Below are positions 25,890-34,415 of a stretch of DNA of 64,000 nt, one piece after another. Within the stretch, counting starts at the first letter, position 1. Each line of letters begins with the position of its first letter. The DNA lies in NCBI RefSeq assembly GCF_030285365.1, contig NZ_JASVDS010000009.1, forward strand, positions 45,941 to 109,940, written 5' to 3'. The position numbers and the translations under genes were made by a program. Source of the stretch: Roseateles subflavus (lineage in GTDB: Bacteria; Pseudomonadota; Gammaproteobacteria; Burkholderiales; Burkholderiaceae_C). Below the pieces are notes generated by a model that was given only the letters and a program-made list of their open reading frames with translations, ran no database searches and was not told the origin of the DNA.

Positions 25890-27155
25890 TTGTCGACAGC
25901 ATTTGTGTCCCAGACCCAGGCCGGCGCCTTGCCCGCGTCGGCGGCCACGGCGGCAGCCAGCGCGTCCATGCTGGCCGCTCAGCAGCTGCACCAGCAAGCC
26001 ATCCAGCATTCGCATGAGCGCAGCCAGGCCTTCGGCCTGCATCCCGGCCAGGCGCCCGACCTCCACCGTCTGACCGATGGCGCGCTGACCGAGCTCCAGC
26101 ACCGCAACGCGCGCCTGTGCACCCAGGCCCTGCCGGTCATGGAGATGCTCTACGAGCAGCTCGCCCATGCCCAGAGCATGGTCGTGCTGTGCGATGCCAG
26201 CGGCACTGTGCTGCACGCGCTCGGGGATCCCAGCTTCCTCGCCCGGGCGCAGCGCGTCGCGCTCAGCCCCGGCTCCCGCTGGGCCGAGGCCGACAAGGGC
26301 ACCAACGCCATCGGCACGGCGCTCATGACCGAGGCTCCGACACTTGTGCACGGCACCGAGCACTACCTGCGCGCCATGCACTTCCTGACCTGCTCGGCCG
26401 CCCCCATCTTCGACCACAAGGGCGCGCTGCTGGGCGTGCTCGATGTCTCCGGCGACCGCCGCTCCTACCATCCGCACACGCTGGCCCTGGCCAGCCTCGC
26501 CGCGCGTCTGATCGAATCCCAGTGGTTTGCGGACCGCTTCCGGCAGTCCCCGCAGCTCCAGATGCACGCACGCCCCGAGGGGCTGAGCACCCTGCAGGAA
26601 GGCCTGCTGGCCCTGGCCGAAGATGGCCATGTGCTGGGCATCAACCGCCGCGGGCTGGACATGCTCGGCGGCGGCACGGCCACGCTGCACCGCGAATCCG
26701 TGCAGAGCCTCTTCGGCCTGAGCATGGAGCAGCTGCTCAGCGCCGCGCAGCAGGACCAGGCGCTGCCGGTTCAGATCCCCACCCGCAGCGAGCAGGAGCC
26801 AGCCACGCTGTACCTGAAGATGCGCTGGCCTTCGCACCGCCTGCTGAACTGGGCGGCGCCGGGGGCCTCGGCCGTGACGACGCCCTACGGCACCACGGTG
26901 CCCCTGGGCGGGCCGCTCAGCACCGGCTATGCCGGCACGCCGCCCTCGCCCCCGCCTGCCAGCCTCTCGCCCTCCCGCGCCGGGGGCATGGCCCTGCAGC
27001 CGCCGCCGCTGCGCGAGACGGAGGCGCTGGCCATCCGCGATGCCATCCGGGCCGCCGGGGGCAATCTGTCGCTCGCCGCACGGCAGCTGGGCATCGGCCG
27101 CAGCACGCTGTACCGCAAGCTGCGCCAGGACGGGCTGCTGGTGCCCAAGGGCTGA
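25890..27155 (+). CDS. GAF/Fis-type transcriptional regulator without AAA+ domain
   Basis: A 421-residue regulator. The N-terminal half resembles the AcoR sensor: VVLCDASGTVLHALGD, then AEADKGTNAIGTALMTEAPT and a GAF-type HYLRAMHFLTCSAAPIFDHKG. The C terminus is a Fis-type helix-turn-helix (AIRDAIRAAGGNLSLAARQL, GIGRSTLYRKLRQ). The central sigma-54-activating AAA+ domain (GAFTGA motif) is missing, replaced by a short PAS-like part and a Pro/Ser linker. The start is TTG at 25890 behind a strong AGGGGGA. It probably represses or activates sigma-70 promoters; its signal is unknown. Confidence 0.8.
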   Translation: MSTAFVSQTQAGALPASAATAAASASMLAAQQLHQQAIQHSHERSQAFGLHPGQAPDLHRLTDGALTELQHRNARLCTQALPVMEMLYEQLAHAQSMVVLCDASGTVLHALGDPSFLARAQRVALSPGSRWAEADKGTNAIGTALMTEAPTLVHGTEHYLRAMHFLTCSAAPIFDHKGALLGVLDVSGDRRSYHPHTLALASLAARLIESQWFADRFRQSPQLQMHARPEGLSTLQEGLLALAEDGHVLGINRRGLDMLGGGTATLHRESVQSLFGLSMEQLLSAAQQDQALPVQIPTRSEQEPATLYLKMRWPSHRLLNWAAPGASAVTTPYGTTVPLGGPLSTGYAGTPPSPPPASLSPSRAGGMALQPPPLRETEALAIRDAIRAAGGNLSLAARQLGIGRSTLYRKLRQDGLLVPKG

Positions 27156-27181
27156 TCCGCCCGGGTGCGCCGCTGATGGCG

Positions 27182-27197
27182 CGCAAGACCTGACCCC
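27182..27197 (+). repeat. 16-bp dispersed repeat, copy A
   Basis: CGCAAGACCTGACCCC between the ends of the convergent regulator and waaA genes is identical to 35994-36009. Five more loci in the window share the core GCAAGACCTGNCCC. It has no terminator shape. See the finding on this word. Confidence 0.6.
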
Positions 27198-27248
27198 GGC
27201 GGCGGCCGGCTCACGCGGGCTTCGACGGCCCGCGGGGCGCCCTGAGCG

Positions 27249-28607
27249 TCAGCGGGACAGCGGCGCGGCCGCCAGCAGCGGCGCGATGGCATCGGCCATG
27301 CGCTGCGCGGCGCCCCGGTGGCGTGCGGCGAACGCCCGGGCCTGTGCGGCCTGGTGCGCGAGGGCCGGCGCATCGGCCAGCAGCGCGGCGGCGCGATCCA
27401 GGGCCTCGTCCAGGCTGCTCACGCGCACCGCGGCGCCCGCTTCCTCCGCCAGGGCGGCAGCTTCCTGGAAATTGAAGGTGTGCGGGCCCATCAGCAGCGG
27501 GCAGCCACAGGCGGCGGCCTCGATGAGGTTCTGCCCGCCCAGCGGCTCGAAGCTGCCTCCCAGCAGCGCGAGGTCCGCCAGGCCGTAGTAGAGCGGCATC
27601 TCGCGAAGGGAATCGCCCAGCCACACCTCTGCCGACCAGGCCTCGGCAGGGGGCAGGTCTTGCCCGGTCCAGTCACTGCGCCGGGCGAGGCTGAAGCCGG
27701 CCTGACGCACCAGCGCGGCCACCTCGTCGAAACGCTGGGGATGACGCGGCACGATCAGCAGCAGCGGCCGGAGCGCCCCCGTGCCGCGCCGCTCATGCCA
27801 CGCGCGCAGCAGCGCCGCCTCCTCGCCTTCGCGGCTGACCGCCATCAGGAGCACGGGGCGCGTCGCTTGGGGGCGTGCGGCCGCCCAGGCCTCTCCGCGC
27901 GCCCGCACGGACTCATCCGGCTGCAGGTCGTACTTGAGATTGCCGCTGACCAGAACGCGCCCGACCCCGGCTGCCTCCAGGCGCTGGGCGTCGGCCTCGG
28001 TCTGGGCCAGCGCCAGCCACAGCCGTGCCGCCGCCGGATGCAGCAGGGCGCGCAGGCGTTGCCCCTGCCGGGCACTCTTGGGCGACAGGCGGGCGTTGGC
28101 GAGCACCACCGGCAGGCGTCGACGTGCGGCCTCCGCCATCAGGCAGGGCCAGATCTCGGTTTCCATCAGCACGCCCGCCACCGGTTGATGGCGCTGCAGG
28201 AAGCGGCGCACGGCGCCCGGCGTGTCCAAGGGCAGCCAGCGCTGCACATCCCCCTCGCGCAGCAGCTCGCGGCCGGTGTCACGGCCGGTTGCGGTCGAGT
28301 GGGTCAGCAGCAGGCGCAGGCCCGGATGGCGCTCGCGCAGCGCCGCGATCAACGGGACCGCCGCTCGCGTCTCGCCCATGGAGACGGCATGCAGCCACAG
28401 CGCGCCCGGCGGCGAGCGCTCCCCCAGGCCCAGGCGCTCCGCCCAGGCCATGCGGTAGAGCGGTTCGGCGGCACCGCGCCGCCAGAGCTTGAGGAAGTAC
28501 AGCGGCGTCGCCAGGCGAAGCGCCGTGCCGTAGGCCCAGCGCGCCAGGCGCTCGGACCAGGCCGGCACCGCCGGCGGGGCGCGGTCGTGGGAGGAGGCCG
28601 TGGCCAA
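27249..28607 (-). CDS. waaA: 3-deoxy-D-manno-octulosonic acid (Kdo) transferase
   Basis: Inner-membrane enzyme adding Kdo from CMP-Kdo to lipid IVA in lipopolysaccharide assembly. The GT-B protein (452 residues) shows the membrane-near start YGTALRLATPLYFLKLWRRG, WLHAVSMGETRAAVPL with catalytic Glu79, METEIWP, ARLSPKSARQGQR, SGNLKYD, and PRHPQRFDEVAAL plus GGSFEPLGGQNLIEAAACGC in the nucleotide-binding half. A TTG four bases after the mutase stop is taken as the start; a GTG 13 codons later is possible. Co-transcribed with the upstream mutase gene. Confidence 0.93.
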   Translation of the reverse strand: MATASSHDRAPPAVPAWSERLARWAYGTALRLATPLYFLKLWRRGAAEPLYRMAWAERLGLGERSPPGALWLHAVSMGETRAAVPLIAALRERHPGLRLLLTHSTATGRDTGRELLREGDVQRWLPLDTPGAVRRFLQRHQPVAGVLMETEIWPCLMAEAARRRLPVVLANARLSPKSARQGQRLRALLHPAAARLWLALAQTEADAQRLEAAGVGRVLVSGNLKYDLQPDESVRARGEAWAAARPQATRPVLLMAVSREGEEAALLRAWHERRGTGALRPLLLIVPRHPQRFDEVAALVRQAGFSLARRSDWTGQDLPPAEAWSAEVWLGDSLREMPLYYGLADLALLGGSFEPLGGQNLIEAAACGCPLLMGPHTFNFQEAAALAEEAGAAVRVSSLDEALDRAAALLADAPALAHQAAQARAFAARHRGAAQRMADAIAPLLAAAPLSR

Positions 28608-28611
28608 GCCC

Positions 28612-30000
28612 TCAGTGACCGGCCGCGAAGGTGGCGTCCGGCTTCACGCGCTTGAGCTGCGCCAGCACGGCGTGCTCGATGCGGGCCAGCGCCTCGGGCG
28701 TGTGGCCCTCGAAGCGCAGCACCAGCACCGGCGTGGTGTTGGAGGCACGCACGAGGCCGAAGCCGTCCTCGTACTCGATGCGCAGGCCGTCGATCGTGAT
28801 GATCTCCTTCGCATCGGGGAACTCGGCCACTTCCTTGAGTTGGGCCACGACGCTGTGGTGTTCCCCCTCGGCGCAGGGCACGTTCAGCTCGGGCGTGGCG
28901 AAGCTGGTGGGCAGTGCGTTCAGCACGGCACTGGGGTCCTCGCTGCGCGAGAGGATCTCCAGCATGCGGCCGGCCGTGTACATGGCGTCGTCGAAGCCGT
29001 ACCAGCGCTCGTTGAAGAAGATGTGGCCTGACAGCTCGCCGGCCATGGGCGCACCGGTCTCCTTCAGCTTGGCCTTGGCCAGCGAGTGGCCCGTCAGCCA
29101 CATCAGCGGCTTGCCGCCGTGCTCGCGGATCCACGGAGCCAGGCGCTGCGTGCACTTCACGTCGAAGATGATCTCGGCACCCGGGTTGCGCTTCAGGATG
29201 TCGGCGGCCAGCAGCATGATCTGGCGGTCCGGCATGATCATCTGGCCGTCCTTGGTGACGATGCCCAGGCGGTCGCCGTCGCCATCGAAGGCCAGGCCGA
29301 GCTCAGCGTCGCAGGCGTGCACGATCCGCTTGAGGTCCTCGAGGTTCTCGGGGCGCGAGGGATCCGGGTGGTGGTTGGGGAAGTCGCCATCGACCTTGGA
29401 GTAGATGTCGATCACCTCGCAGCCCAGGGCGCGCAGGATGGCCGGGGCGCTGGCGCCGGGAATGCCGTTGCCGCTGTCCACCACGACCTTCATCGGGCGG
29501 GCCAGCTGGCAGTCGCTGACGATGCGGTGGCTGTACTCGGCGCCGATGTCCATGGTGCCCACGCGGCCGGCGCCGGTGGCGTAGTCCTCGGCCTCGATGC
29601 GGCGGCGGATGTCCTGGATCTGCTCACCGAAGACGGCGGCGCCCTTGAGCACCATCTTGAAGCCGTTGTAGTCCTTCGGGTTGTGGCTGCCGGTCACCTG
29701 GATGCCGGAGTTGCAGCCGTGCCGGCCTCGCGTGGCGGCCACGTAATAGAGCATGGGCGTCGTGACCGCGCCGATGTCCACCACGTCGATGCCCGTGGAC
29801 TGCAGGCCGCGCACCAGCGCCGCCACGAGTCCCGGGCCCGACAGGCGACCGTCGCGCCCCACCGCCACGGCCTTCTCGCCGAGCTTCAGCGCCTCGGTGC
29901 CGAAGGCCCGGCCCAGGTGCTCGGCCAGGGTCTCGTCCAGGGTCTGGCCCACGACGCCGCGGATGTCATAAGCCTTGAAGATGGAAGCGTGAACTTGCAT
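28612..30000 (-). CDS. phosphomannomutase/phosphoglucomutase
   Basis: Alpha-phosphohexomutase of 462 residues (AlgC/ManB type) interconverting mannose- or glucose-6-phosphate and the 1-phosphates for surface polysaccharides. Seen are ASIFKAYDIRG at the start, the phosphoserine loop TGSHNPKDYNGFK (Ser105), the metal loop FDGDGDRLG, the sugar loop GELSGHIFF and the C-terminal phosphate loop RASNTTPVLVLRFE. The ATG at 30000 has an AGAGG site and a TACAAT -10 upstream. waaA follows within 5 bases. The preference for mannose or glucose cannot be told. Confidence 0.92.
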   Translation of the reverse strand: MQVHASIFKAYDIRGVVGQTLDETLAEHLGRAFGTEALKLGEKAVAVGRDGRLSGPGLVAALVRGLQSTGIDVVDIGAVTTPMLYYVAATRGRHGCNSGIQVTGSHNPKDYNGFKMVLKGAAVFGEQIQDIRRRIEAEDYATGAGRVGTMDIGAEYSHRIVSDCQLARPMKVVVDSGNGIPGASAPAILRALGCEVIDIYSKVDGDFPNHHPDPSRPENLEDLKRIVHACDAELGLAFDGDGDRLGIVTKDGQMIMPDRQIMLLAADILKRNPGAEIIFDVKCTQRLAPWIREHGGKPLMWLTGHSLAKAKLKETGAPMAGELSGHIFFNERWYGFDDAMYTAGRMLEILSRSEDPSAVLNALPTSFATPELNVPCAEGEHHSVVAQLKEVAEFPDAKEIITIDGLRIEYEDGFGLVRASNTTPVLVLRFEGHTPEALARIEHAVLAQLKRVKPDATFAAGH

Positions 30001-30055
30001 GCGTATTGCCTCTGCAGCCTGGGGCTGCCGGTCCTTGTAGATTTGTTTCAGCGCG

Positions 30056-30061
30056 ATTGTA
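30056..30061 (-). promoter_or_regulatory. -10 box for the mutase-waaA operon
   Basis: TACAAT on the minus strand matches the sigma-70 -10 consensus at five of six positions and would start transcription about 49 bases before the mutase ATG. A matching -35 hexamer is not evident. The box would also exclude an upstream in-frame ATG at 30066 as a start. Confidence 0.4.
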
Positions 30062-30141
30062 GGCATGGCCGGAACCGGGCTCCGTGATCGCGCTGTAACT
30101 CGCGCGCGGCGCCCGTCCGGCCCCGTCCGGCGTCGATTCGC

Positions 30142-30184
30142 GCCCCTTCGCGACGCCTGGTCCACCCGGGCGTCGCGAAGGGGC
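30142..30184. repeat. perfect 16-bp inverted repeat before the LytS gene
   Basis: GCCCCTTCGCGACGCC (30142-30157) and its exact reverse complement (30169-30184) are separated by 11 bases. The right arm ends 23 bases before the start of the first LytS-type kinase gene and about 140 bases from the divergent mutase start. No T run follows, so an operator or a 5' leader hairpin is more likely than a terminator. Confidence 0.6.
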
Positions 30185-30207
30185 CAAGCGCTGCCTACAC
30201 TGCCGCC

Positions 30208-31356
30208 ATGAACCTGCGCCTCCTCGGTCCCTCCCTTGCGCTCTGGCACCTCGACAAGCACCGGTCCGTGCCCTGGTGGACCGGCCTGATGGTCAGCGCC
30301 GGCGTGGGGGGCGTGGTGGGGGTCCTCATCGTGTTCGTCGCGGCGCTGCTGTCCGGGCAGATCCTGGACGCCTCCTTCTGGCGGCCCGGCCTCCTGCCCT
30401 CGGCGCTGCTGGGCGTGGCGATCGCCCTGCTCACCCACGGCGCCTTTCGCCTGTTGGAGCGGCGGCTGCCGGCCGTGCAGCTGCAGCAGCTCAACGAGGG
30501 CACGGCCCGCGGCAGCCTGCTCGTCTTCATCGGCATCCCGACGGTCTGCAGCGTGCTCGGGCTGGTGATCGTGGACACCCTGCTGATGTCGTTCCGCCTG
30601 GGCCTGCCGGTCCCGCCGCGCGTGCCCAGCAAGGGGACGCTGATCACCTTCCTGTTCTGCGGCGCCGGCTTCGCCGGGCTCAGCCTGTGGCGACTGCGCA
30701 GCCAGCTGCGCGCGCAGAAGACGCGCAGCCAGCTCACCCAGGCCCAGCTGCGCCTGCTGCAGGCCCAGATCGAGCCGCACTTCCTCTTCAACACCCTCGC
30801 CAACGTGCAGGGCCTGATCGACTACGAGCCGGCCCAGGCCAAGCACATGCTGGACGCCTTCACCGACTATCTGCGGGCCAGCCTGCGGCAGATGCGGGCC
30901 GAGGACGTCAGTCTGTCCCAGGAGCTGGCGCTCGTGCAGAACTACCTCGCGGTGATGCACTGCCGCATGGGCGAGCGGCTGAAGTCCCGCGTCGACGTGG
31001 CGCCCGAGCTGCTGGACGCGCGTCTGCCGCCCCTGCTGCTGCAGCCGCTGGTCGAGAATGCCCTGCACCATGGCCTGGAGCCGCAGCTGCAGGGCGGGCT
31101 GCTGCAGATCCGCGCCCGCCCCCAGGACGACGGCCTGGTGGTCGAGATCGAGGACGACGGCATCGGCCTGGCCGGCAGCCGCCAGCGGCCCCGCCAGGGC
31201 CACGGCATGGCCCTGCAGAACATCCGCGAGCGCCTGCTGGCCTTCTACGGGCCGGGCGCCTCGCTGGTCCTCACCGACGGCGCCGGTGGCCGGGGCACGT
31301 GCGTCCGCCTGGTCCTGCAGCGCCGGCGGCCCCTGGGTCGGACCGACGGGGGATGA
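30208..31356 (+). CDS. LytS/AlgZ-type sensor histidine kinase, copy 1
   Basis: Membrane sensor kinase of 382 residues with about four hydrophobic helices in the first 160 residues and no obvious ligand domain. The His_kinase domain starts at LLQAQIEPHFLFNTLANVQG with phospho-acceptor His191; an atypical ATPase domain follows, with LQPLVENALHHGLEP, EIEDDGIGL and GHGMALQNIRERL. A TACACT box lies 7 bases before the ATG, suggesting a very short leader. It precedes a LytTR regulator, and a second similar pair follows. Confidence 0.9.
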   Translation: MNLRLLGPSLALWHLDKHRSVPWWTGLMVSAGVGGVVGVLIVFVAALLSGQILDASFWRPGLLPSALLGVAIALLTHGAFRLLERRLPAVQLQQLNEGTARGSLLVFIGIPTVCSVLGLVIVDTLLMSFRLGLPVPPRVPSKGTLITFLFCGAGFAGLSLWRLRSQLRAQKTRSQLTQAQLRLLQAQIEPHFLFNTLANVQGLIDYEPAQAKHMLDAFTDYLRASLRQMRAEDVSLSQELALVQNYLAVMHCRMGERLKSRVDVAPELLDARLPPLLLQPLVENALHHGLEPQLQGGLLQIRARPQDDGLVVEIEDDGIGLAGSRQRPRQGHGMALQNIRERLLAFYGPGASLVLTDGAGGRGTCVRLVLQRRRPLGRTDGG

Positions 31357-31434
31357 GTCGCCCCCGCCGCCCTGCCCCCGTCGATCACCCTGAGCTCGCC
31401 GCCCGAACAGCCCCCAATCCGCGACGCCACCGCC

Positions 31435-32247
31435 ATGCCGACCCCGCCCCGCCCGATCTCAGCCCCGAACCCGGGACCGACCGCCCTCCTCGCGGACGAC
31501 GAACCGCACCTCAACCGCGTGCTGCAGGACCGGTTGCGCGAGCTCTGGCCCGCGCTGCGGGTGGTGGCGATCGCGTCCAACGGGCAGGAGGCCGCGACGC
31601 TGATCGCCCAGCTGCAGCCGGACATCGCCTTCCTCGACATCCAGATGCCGGGCCTCACCGGCCTGGAGGTGGCTCAGGGCATCGAGGGGGCGACGCGGGT
31701 CGTGTTCGTCACGGCCTACGACCAGCACGCGCTGGAGGCCTTCGAGCAGGAGGCGCTGGACTACGTGCTCAAGCCGGTGCGGCCGGAGCGGCTGCAGCGC
31801 ACGGTCGAGCGGCTCCAGCGGGCGCTGGCACCGGACGCCGCCTCGCCGCCGGAGGACCAGCTCGCGCGCCTGCTGTCCCAGCTGCTGCCCGCCAGCGCGG
31901 CCGCCGCGGCGCGCCCGGGCCCGCCCCTGCGCCATCTGCGCGCCAGCCAGGGGGCCTGCACGCACCTGATCCCGGTGGAGGACATCCTCTTCTGCCAGGC
32001 GGACGACAAGTACACCGCCGTGCGCACGGCCAGAGCGGAGTACCTGATCCGCACCTCGATCAGCGAGCTGCTCTCCCAGCTCGACCCGGCGCACTTCTGG
32101 CAGGTGCACCGCGCCACGCTGATCAACGTGGACCAGCTCCTGTGCACCCGGCGCGACGCCAACGGCAAGCTGCTGCTGCGCATGAAGGGGCTGACGCAGG
32201 AACTGGCGGTCAGCCGCGCCTACGTGCACCTGTTCCGGGCGATGTGA
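31435..32247 (+). CDS. LytTR-family response regulator, copy 1
   Basis: AlgR/LytR-type regulator of 270 residues: receiver domain about 17-135 (LLADDE, phospho-acceptor Asp68 in FLDIQMPGLTGLEV, and Lys in DYVLKPVRPERL) and a LytTR DNA-binding domain about 165-270 with LIPVEDILFCQADDKYTAV, HFWQVHRATLINVDQL and a final SRAYVHLFRAM. The first 15 residues are a Pro-rich extension lacking in copy 2. It forms a pair with the preceding LytS kinase. Target genes are unknown. Confidence 0.9.
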   Translation: MPTPPRPISAPNPGPTALLADDEPHLNRVLQDRLRELWPALRVVAIASNGQEAATLIAQLQPDIAFLDIQMPGLTGLEVAQGIEGATRVVFVTAYDQHALEAFEQEALDYVLKPVRPERLQRTVERLQRALAPDAASPPEDQLARLLSQLLPASAAAAARPGPPLRHLRASQGACTHLIPVEDILFCQADDKYTAVRTARAEYLIRTSISELLSQLDPAHFWQVHRATLINVDQLLCTRRDANGKLLLRMKGLTQELAVSRAYVHLFRAM

Positions 32248-32346
32248 GGCCGCGGGCCGGGACCGCGCCCTTGCCATCCGGCGCCCGGGCTTGCGATTCG
32301 TCGCGCAGGCCCATTTCCGGAGACACTCGCCGCCTACGCTGACTCC

Positions 32347-32367
32347 ATGTCCACTGCCTCGCCCTGA
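32347..32367 (+). other. possible six-codon upstream reading frame
   Basis: An ATG at 32347 opens a frame of six codons (MSTASP) whose stop ends one base before the start of the second LytS kinase. The ATG stands 15 bases after GCCTAC, the same spacing as the true start of the first LytS kinase from its GCCTAC, so it may be a relic of the ancestral start. Translation is not demonstrated. Confidence 0.3.
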
Positions 32368-32368
32368 C

Positions 32369-33514
32369 ATGAGCCCGACTGCCCGCTTCACCGACGACGT
32401 CCGCTTCGCCCTCCGGCACTACTTCCGCTTGCGCAAGGTGCGTACGGAGTCCACGCTTGCGCGCTTCGCCATCACCAGCGTCTTTGCCATCGGCTTCCCC
32501 TCGCTGTTCCTGGCCTTCGGCGCGCTGTTCGGCTCGGTCCGGATGAGCGGCCCGCAGCTCCTGGCCAGCTACGTCTGCGGCTTCGTCGTGGCCTTCCTGA
32601 TCCACGGGGGCTACCGCTTGACGGAGCTGGTGCTGTCCCAGCCGGCCCTGGACCGACTGCAGGCGGGCGGCTGGCGTGCCGGCCTGTACTTCACCTGCAT
32701 GCCCATCGGCTGTATCGCGCTGGGCATGTGGCTCTTCAGCCAGGCGCTGGGCTGGTCGATGGACGTCACCGTGACGACGCCCTTTGACAGCGCCCGGGGG
32801 CTGAGCCAGTTCCTCTTCCTTTCGCTGATCGGCTCCCTGATCGGCTGGTATCTGGACCACCAGCGCCGCCGCCGCCAGGCCCTGCAGCTGCAGGCCTCCG
32901 AGGCCCGGCTGCTGCGCCTGCAGGCCCAGATCGAGCCCCACTTCCTCTTCAACAGCCTCGCCGCCGTGCAGAGCCTCGTGAAGCCCGCCCCGGATCGCGC
33001 GCTGGAGATGCTGGAGCACTTCACCGACTACCTGCGCGCCAGCCTCGGTGCCCTGCGTGAGGAAAGCTGCGCCCTGGCCACTGAGCTGCAGGTCGCTCGC
33101 AGCTACCTCGGGCTGATGCAGATCCGCATGGGCGAACGCCTGCGCTTCAGCCTCAGCAGCACACCCGAGGCCGACGCCCAGCGCCTGCCCCCGCTGCTGC
33201 TGCAGCCGCTGGTGGAGAACGCCATCGTCCACGGCCTGGAAGGCAAGGACGATGGCGGCGAGGTCCAGGTCAGCGCCCGGATCGTCAGCGCGGGTGACGG
33301 CCGCTGGCTGCAGATCGAGGTGCGCGACGACGGGCTGGGCGCGAACGCCCGCCAGCACCGCGCTCGCCCGGGCCATGGTCTGGCCCTGAAGAACATCCGG
33401 GAGCGTCTGGCCGCCCGCTACGGCGATCAGGCCTCCCTGGCCCTGACGCTCGACGAGGCCGGCGCGTGCGCGGTGATGCGACTGCCGCTGGCCCCGCCCT
33501 CGCCCCGGGGCTGA
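32369..33514 (+). CDS. LytS/AlgZ-type sensor histidine kinase, copy 2
   Basis: Sensor kinase of 381 residues parallel to copy 1: about four membrane helices up to residue 165, LRLQAQIEPHFLFNSLAAVQS with phospho-acceptor His191, the same number as in copy 1, then LQPLVENAIVHGLEG, EVRDDGLG and GHGLALKNIRERLAARYG. The ATG at 32369 is one base after the stop of a six-codon frame. The shared layout with copy 1 indicates a tandem duplication of the kinase-regulator unit followed by divergence of the membrane domain. Confidence 0.9.
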   Translation: MSPTARFTDDVRFALRHYFRLRKVRTESTLARFAITSVFAIGFPSLFLAFGALFGSVRMSGPQLLASYVCGFVVAFLIHGGYRLTELVLSQPALDRLQAGGWRAGLYFTCMPIGCIALGMWLFSQALGWSMDVTVTTPFDSARGLSQFLFLSLIGSLIGWYLDHQRRRRQALQLQASEARLLRLQAQIEPHFLFNSLAAVQSLVKPAPDRALEMLEHFTDYLRASLGALREESCALATELQVARSYLGLMQIRMGERLRFSLSSTPEADAQRLPPLLLQPLVENAIVHGLEGKDDGGEVQVSARIVSAGDGRWLQIEVRDDGLGANARQHRARPGHGLALKNIRERLAARYGDQASLALTLDEAGACAVMRLPLAPPSPRG

Positions 33515-33556
33515 TGCCGCCCTGTTCCCTCCAACCTTCCCAAGACAGCCCCCGAC

Positions 33557-34333
33557 ATGCCCCTGCGCGCCCTGATTGCCGACGATGAAATCCACCTGGC
33601 CGAGCACCTGAAGTCCGAGCTGGCCAGCCTGTGGCCCGAGCTGGAGATCGTGGCCCTGGCCCGCACCGGCCGGGAGGCGGCTGCCCAGATCGAGGCCCTG
33701 CAGCCCGACCTCGCCTTCCTCGACATCCAGATGCCGGGCCTCACCGGCCTGGAGGTGGCCGAGGGCATCGAGGGACGGACGCGGGTGGTGTTCGTCACGG
33801 CCTTCGACGAGTTCGCCTGCCAGGCCTTCGAGCAGGCCGCGCTGGACTACGTGCTCAAGCCCGTCAAGCGCGAGCGGCTGCACAAGACCGTGCAGCGCCT
33901 GCAGGACGCCCTGGGGGCCCCGGGCGCGGGCGACGCGGACGCCCCCGCCCTGGCCCAGGCGCTGCAGCAGCTGCAGGCGCCCGCCGGGGGGCTCGTGCCG
34001 CCGACCGCGCCCTTGCGCTACGTGCGAGCCAGCCAGGGCGAGCTGATGCACCAGATTCCCATCGGCGAGGTCATCTACTTCCATGCCGACGACAAGTACA
34101 CCTGTGTGCGGACCGCCCAGGGCGAGTACCTGATCCGCACCCCGATCGCGGACCTGGCCCTGCAGCTGGACCCGCAGGAGTTCTGGCGCGTGCACCGCTC
34201 CACCCTGGTCAACCTCGCCCATCTCGCGGGGACGCGGCGGGACGAGCTCAGCCGCCTCTTTCTGCGCTTCCGGGGGCTGGCACTCGAGCTGCCGGTGAGC
34301 CGGGCCTACGTGCATCTCTTCAAGGCGATGTAG
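33557..34333 (+). CDS. LytTR-family response regulator, copy 2
   Basis: Regulator of 258 residues: receiver domain with LIADDE, Asp56 in FLDIQMPGLTGLEV and DYVLKPVKRERL, then a LytTR domain with QIPIGEVIYFHADDKYTCV, EFWRVHRSTLVNLAHL and ending SRAYVHLFKAM. Long stretches, including FLDIQMPGLTGLEVA and TRVVFVTA, are identical to copy 1. It probably pairs with LytS copy 2; cross-talk between the two pairs is plausible because the receiver faces are alike. Confidence 0.9.
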   Translation: MPLRALIADDEIHLAEHLKSELASLWPELEIVALARTGREAAAQIEALQPDLAFLDIQMPGLTGLEVAEGIEGRTRVVFVTAFDEFACQAFEQAALDYVLKPVKRERLHKTVQRLQDALGAPGAGDADAPALAQALQQLQAPAGGLVPPTAPLRYVRASQGELMHQIPIGEVIYFHADDKYTCVRTAQGEYLIRTPIADLALQLDPQEFWRVHRSTLVNLAHLAGTRRDELSRLFLRFRGLALELPVSRAYVHLFKAM

Positions 34334-34415
34334 GCCCGGCGCGCGGCACAGGCGGCCTCGGGCACATGTCCGATTCCGTCCATCCTTCGGCCGCATGGCC
34401 GCCTAAGATGACGTC

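Noticed and set aside
28612..31203. Extension of the mutase gene upstream to give an 863-residue protein.
   Set aside because: The extra 400 residues are antisense to the first LytS kinase and lack any domain; a normal start with ribosome site and -10 box lies at 30000.
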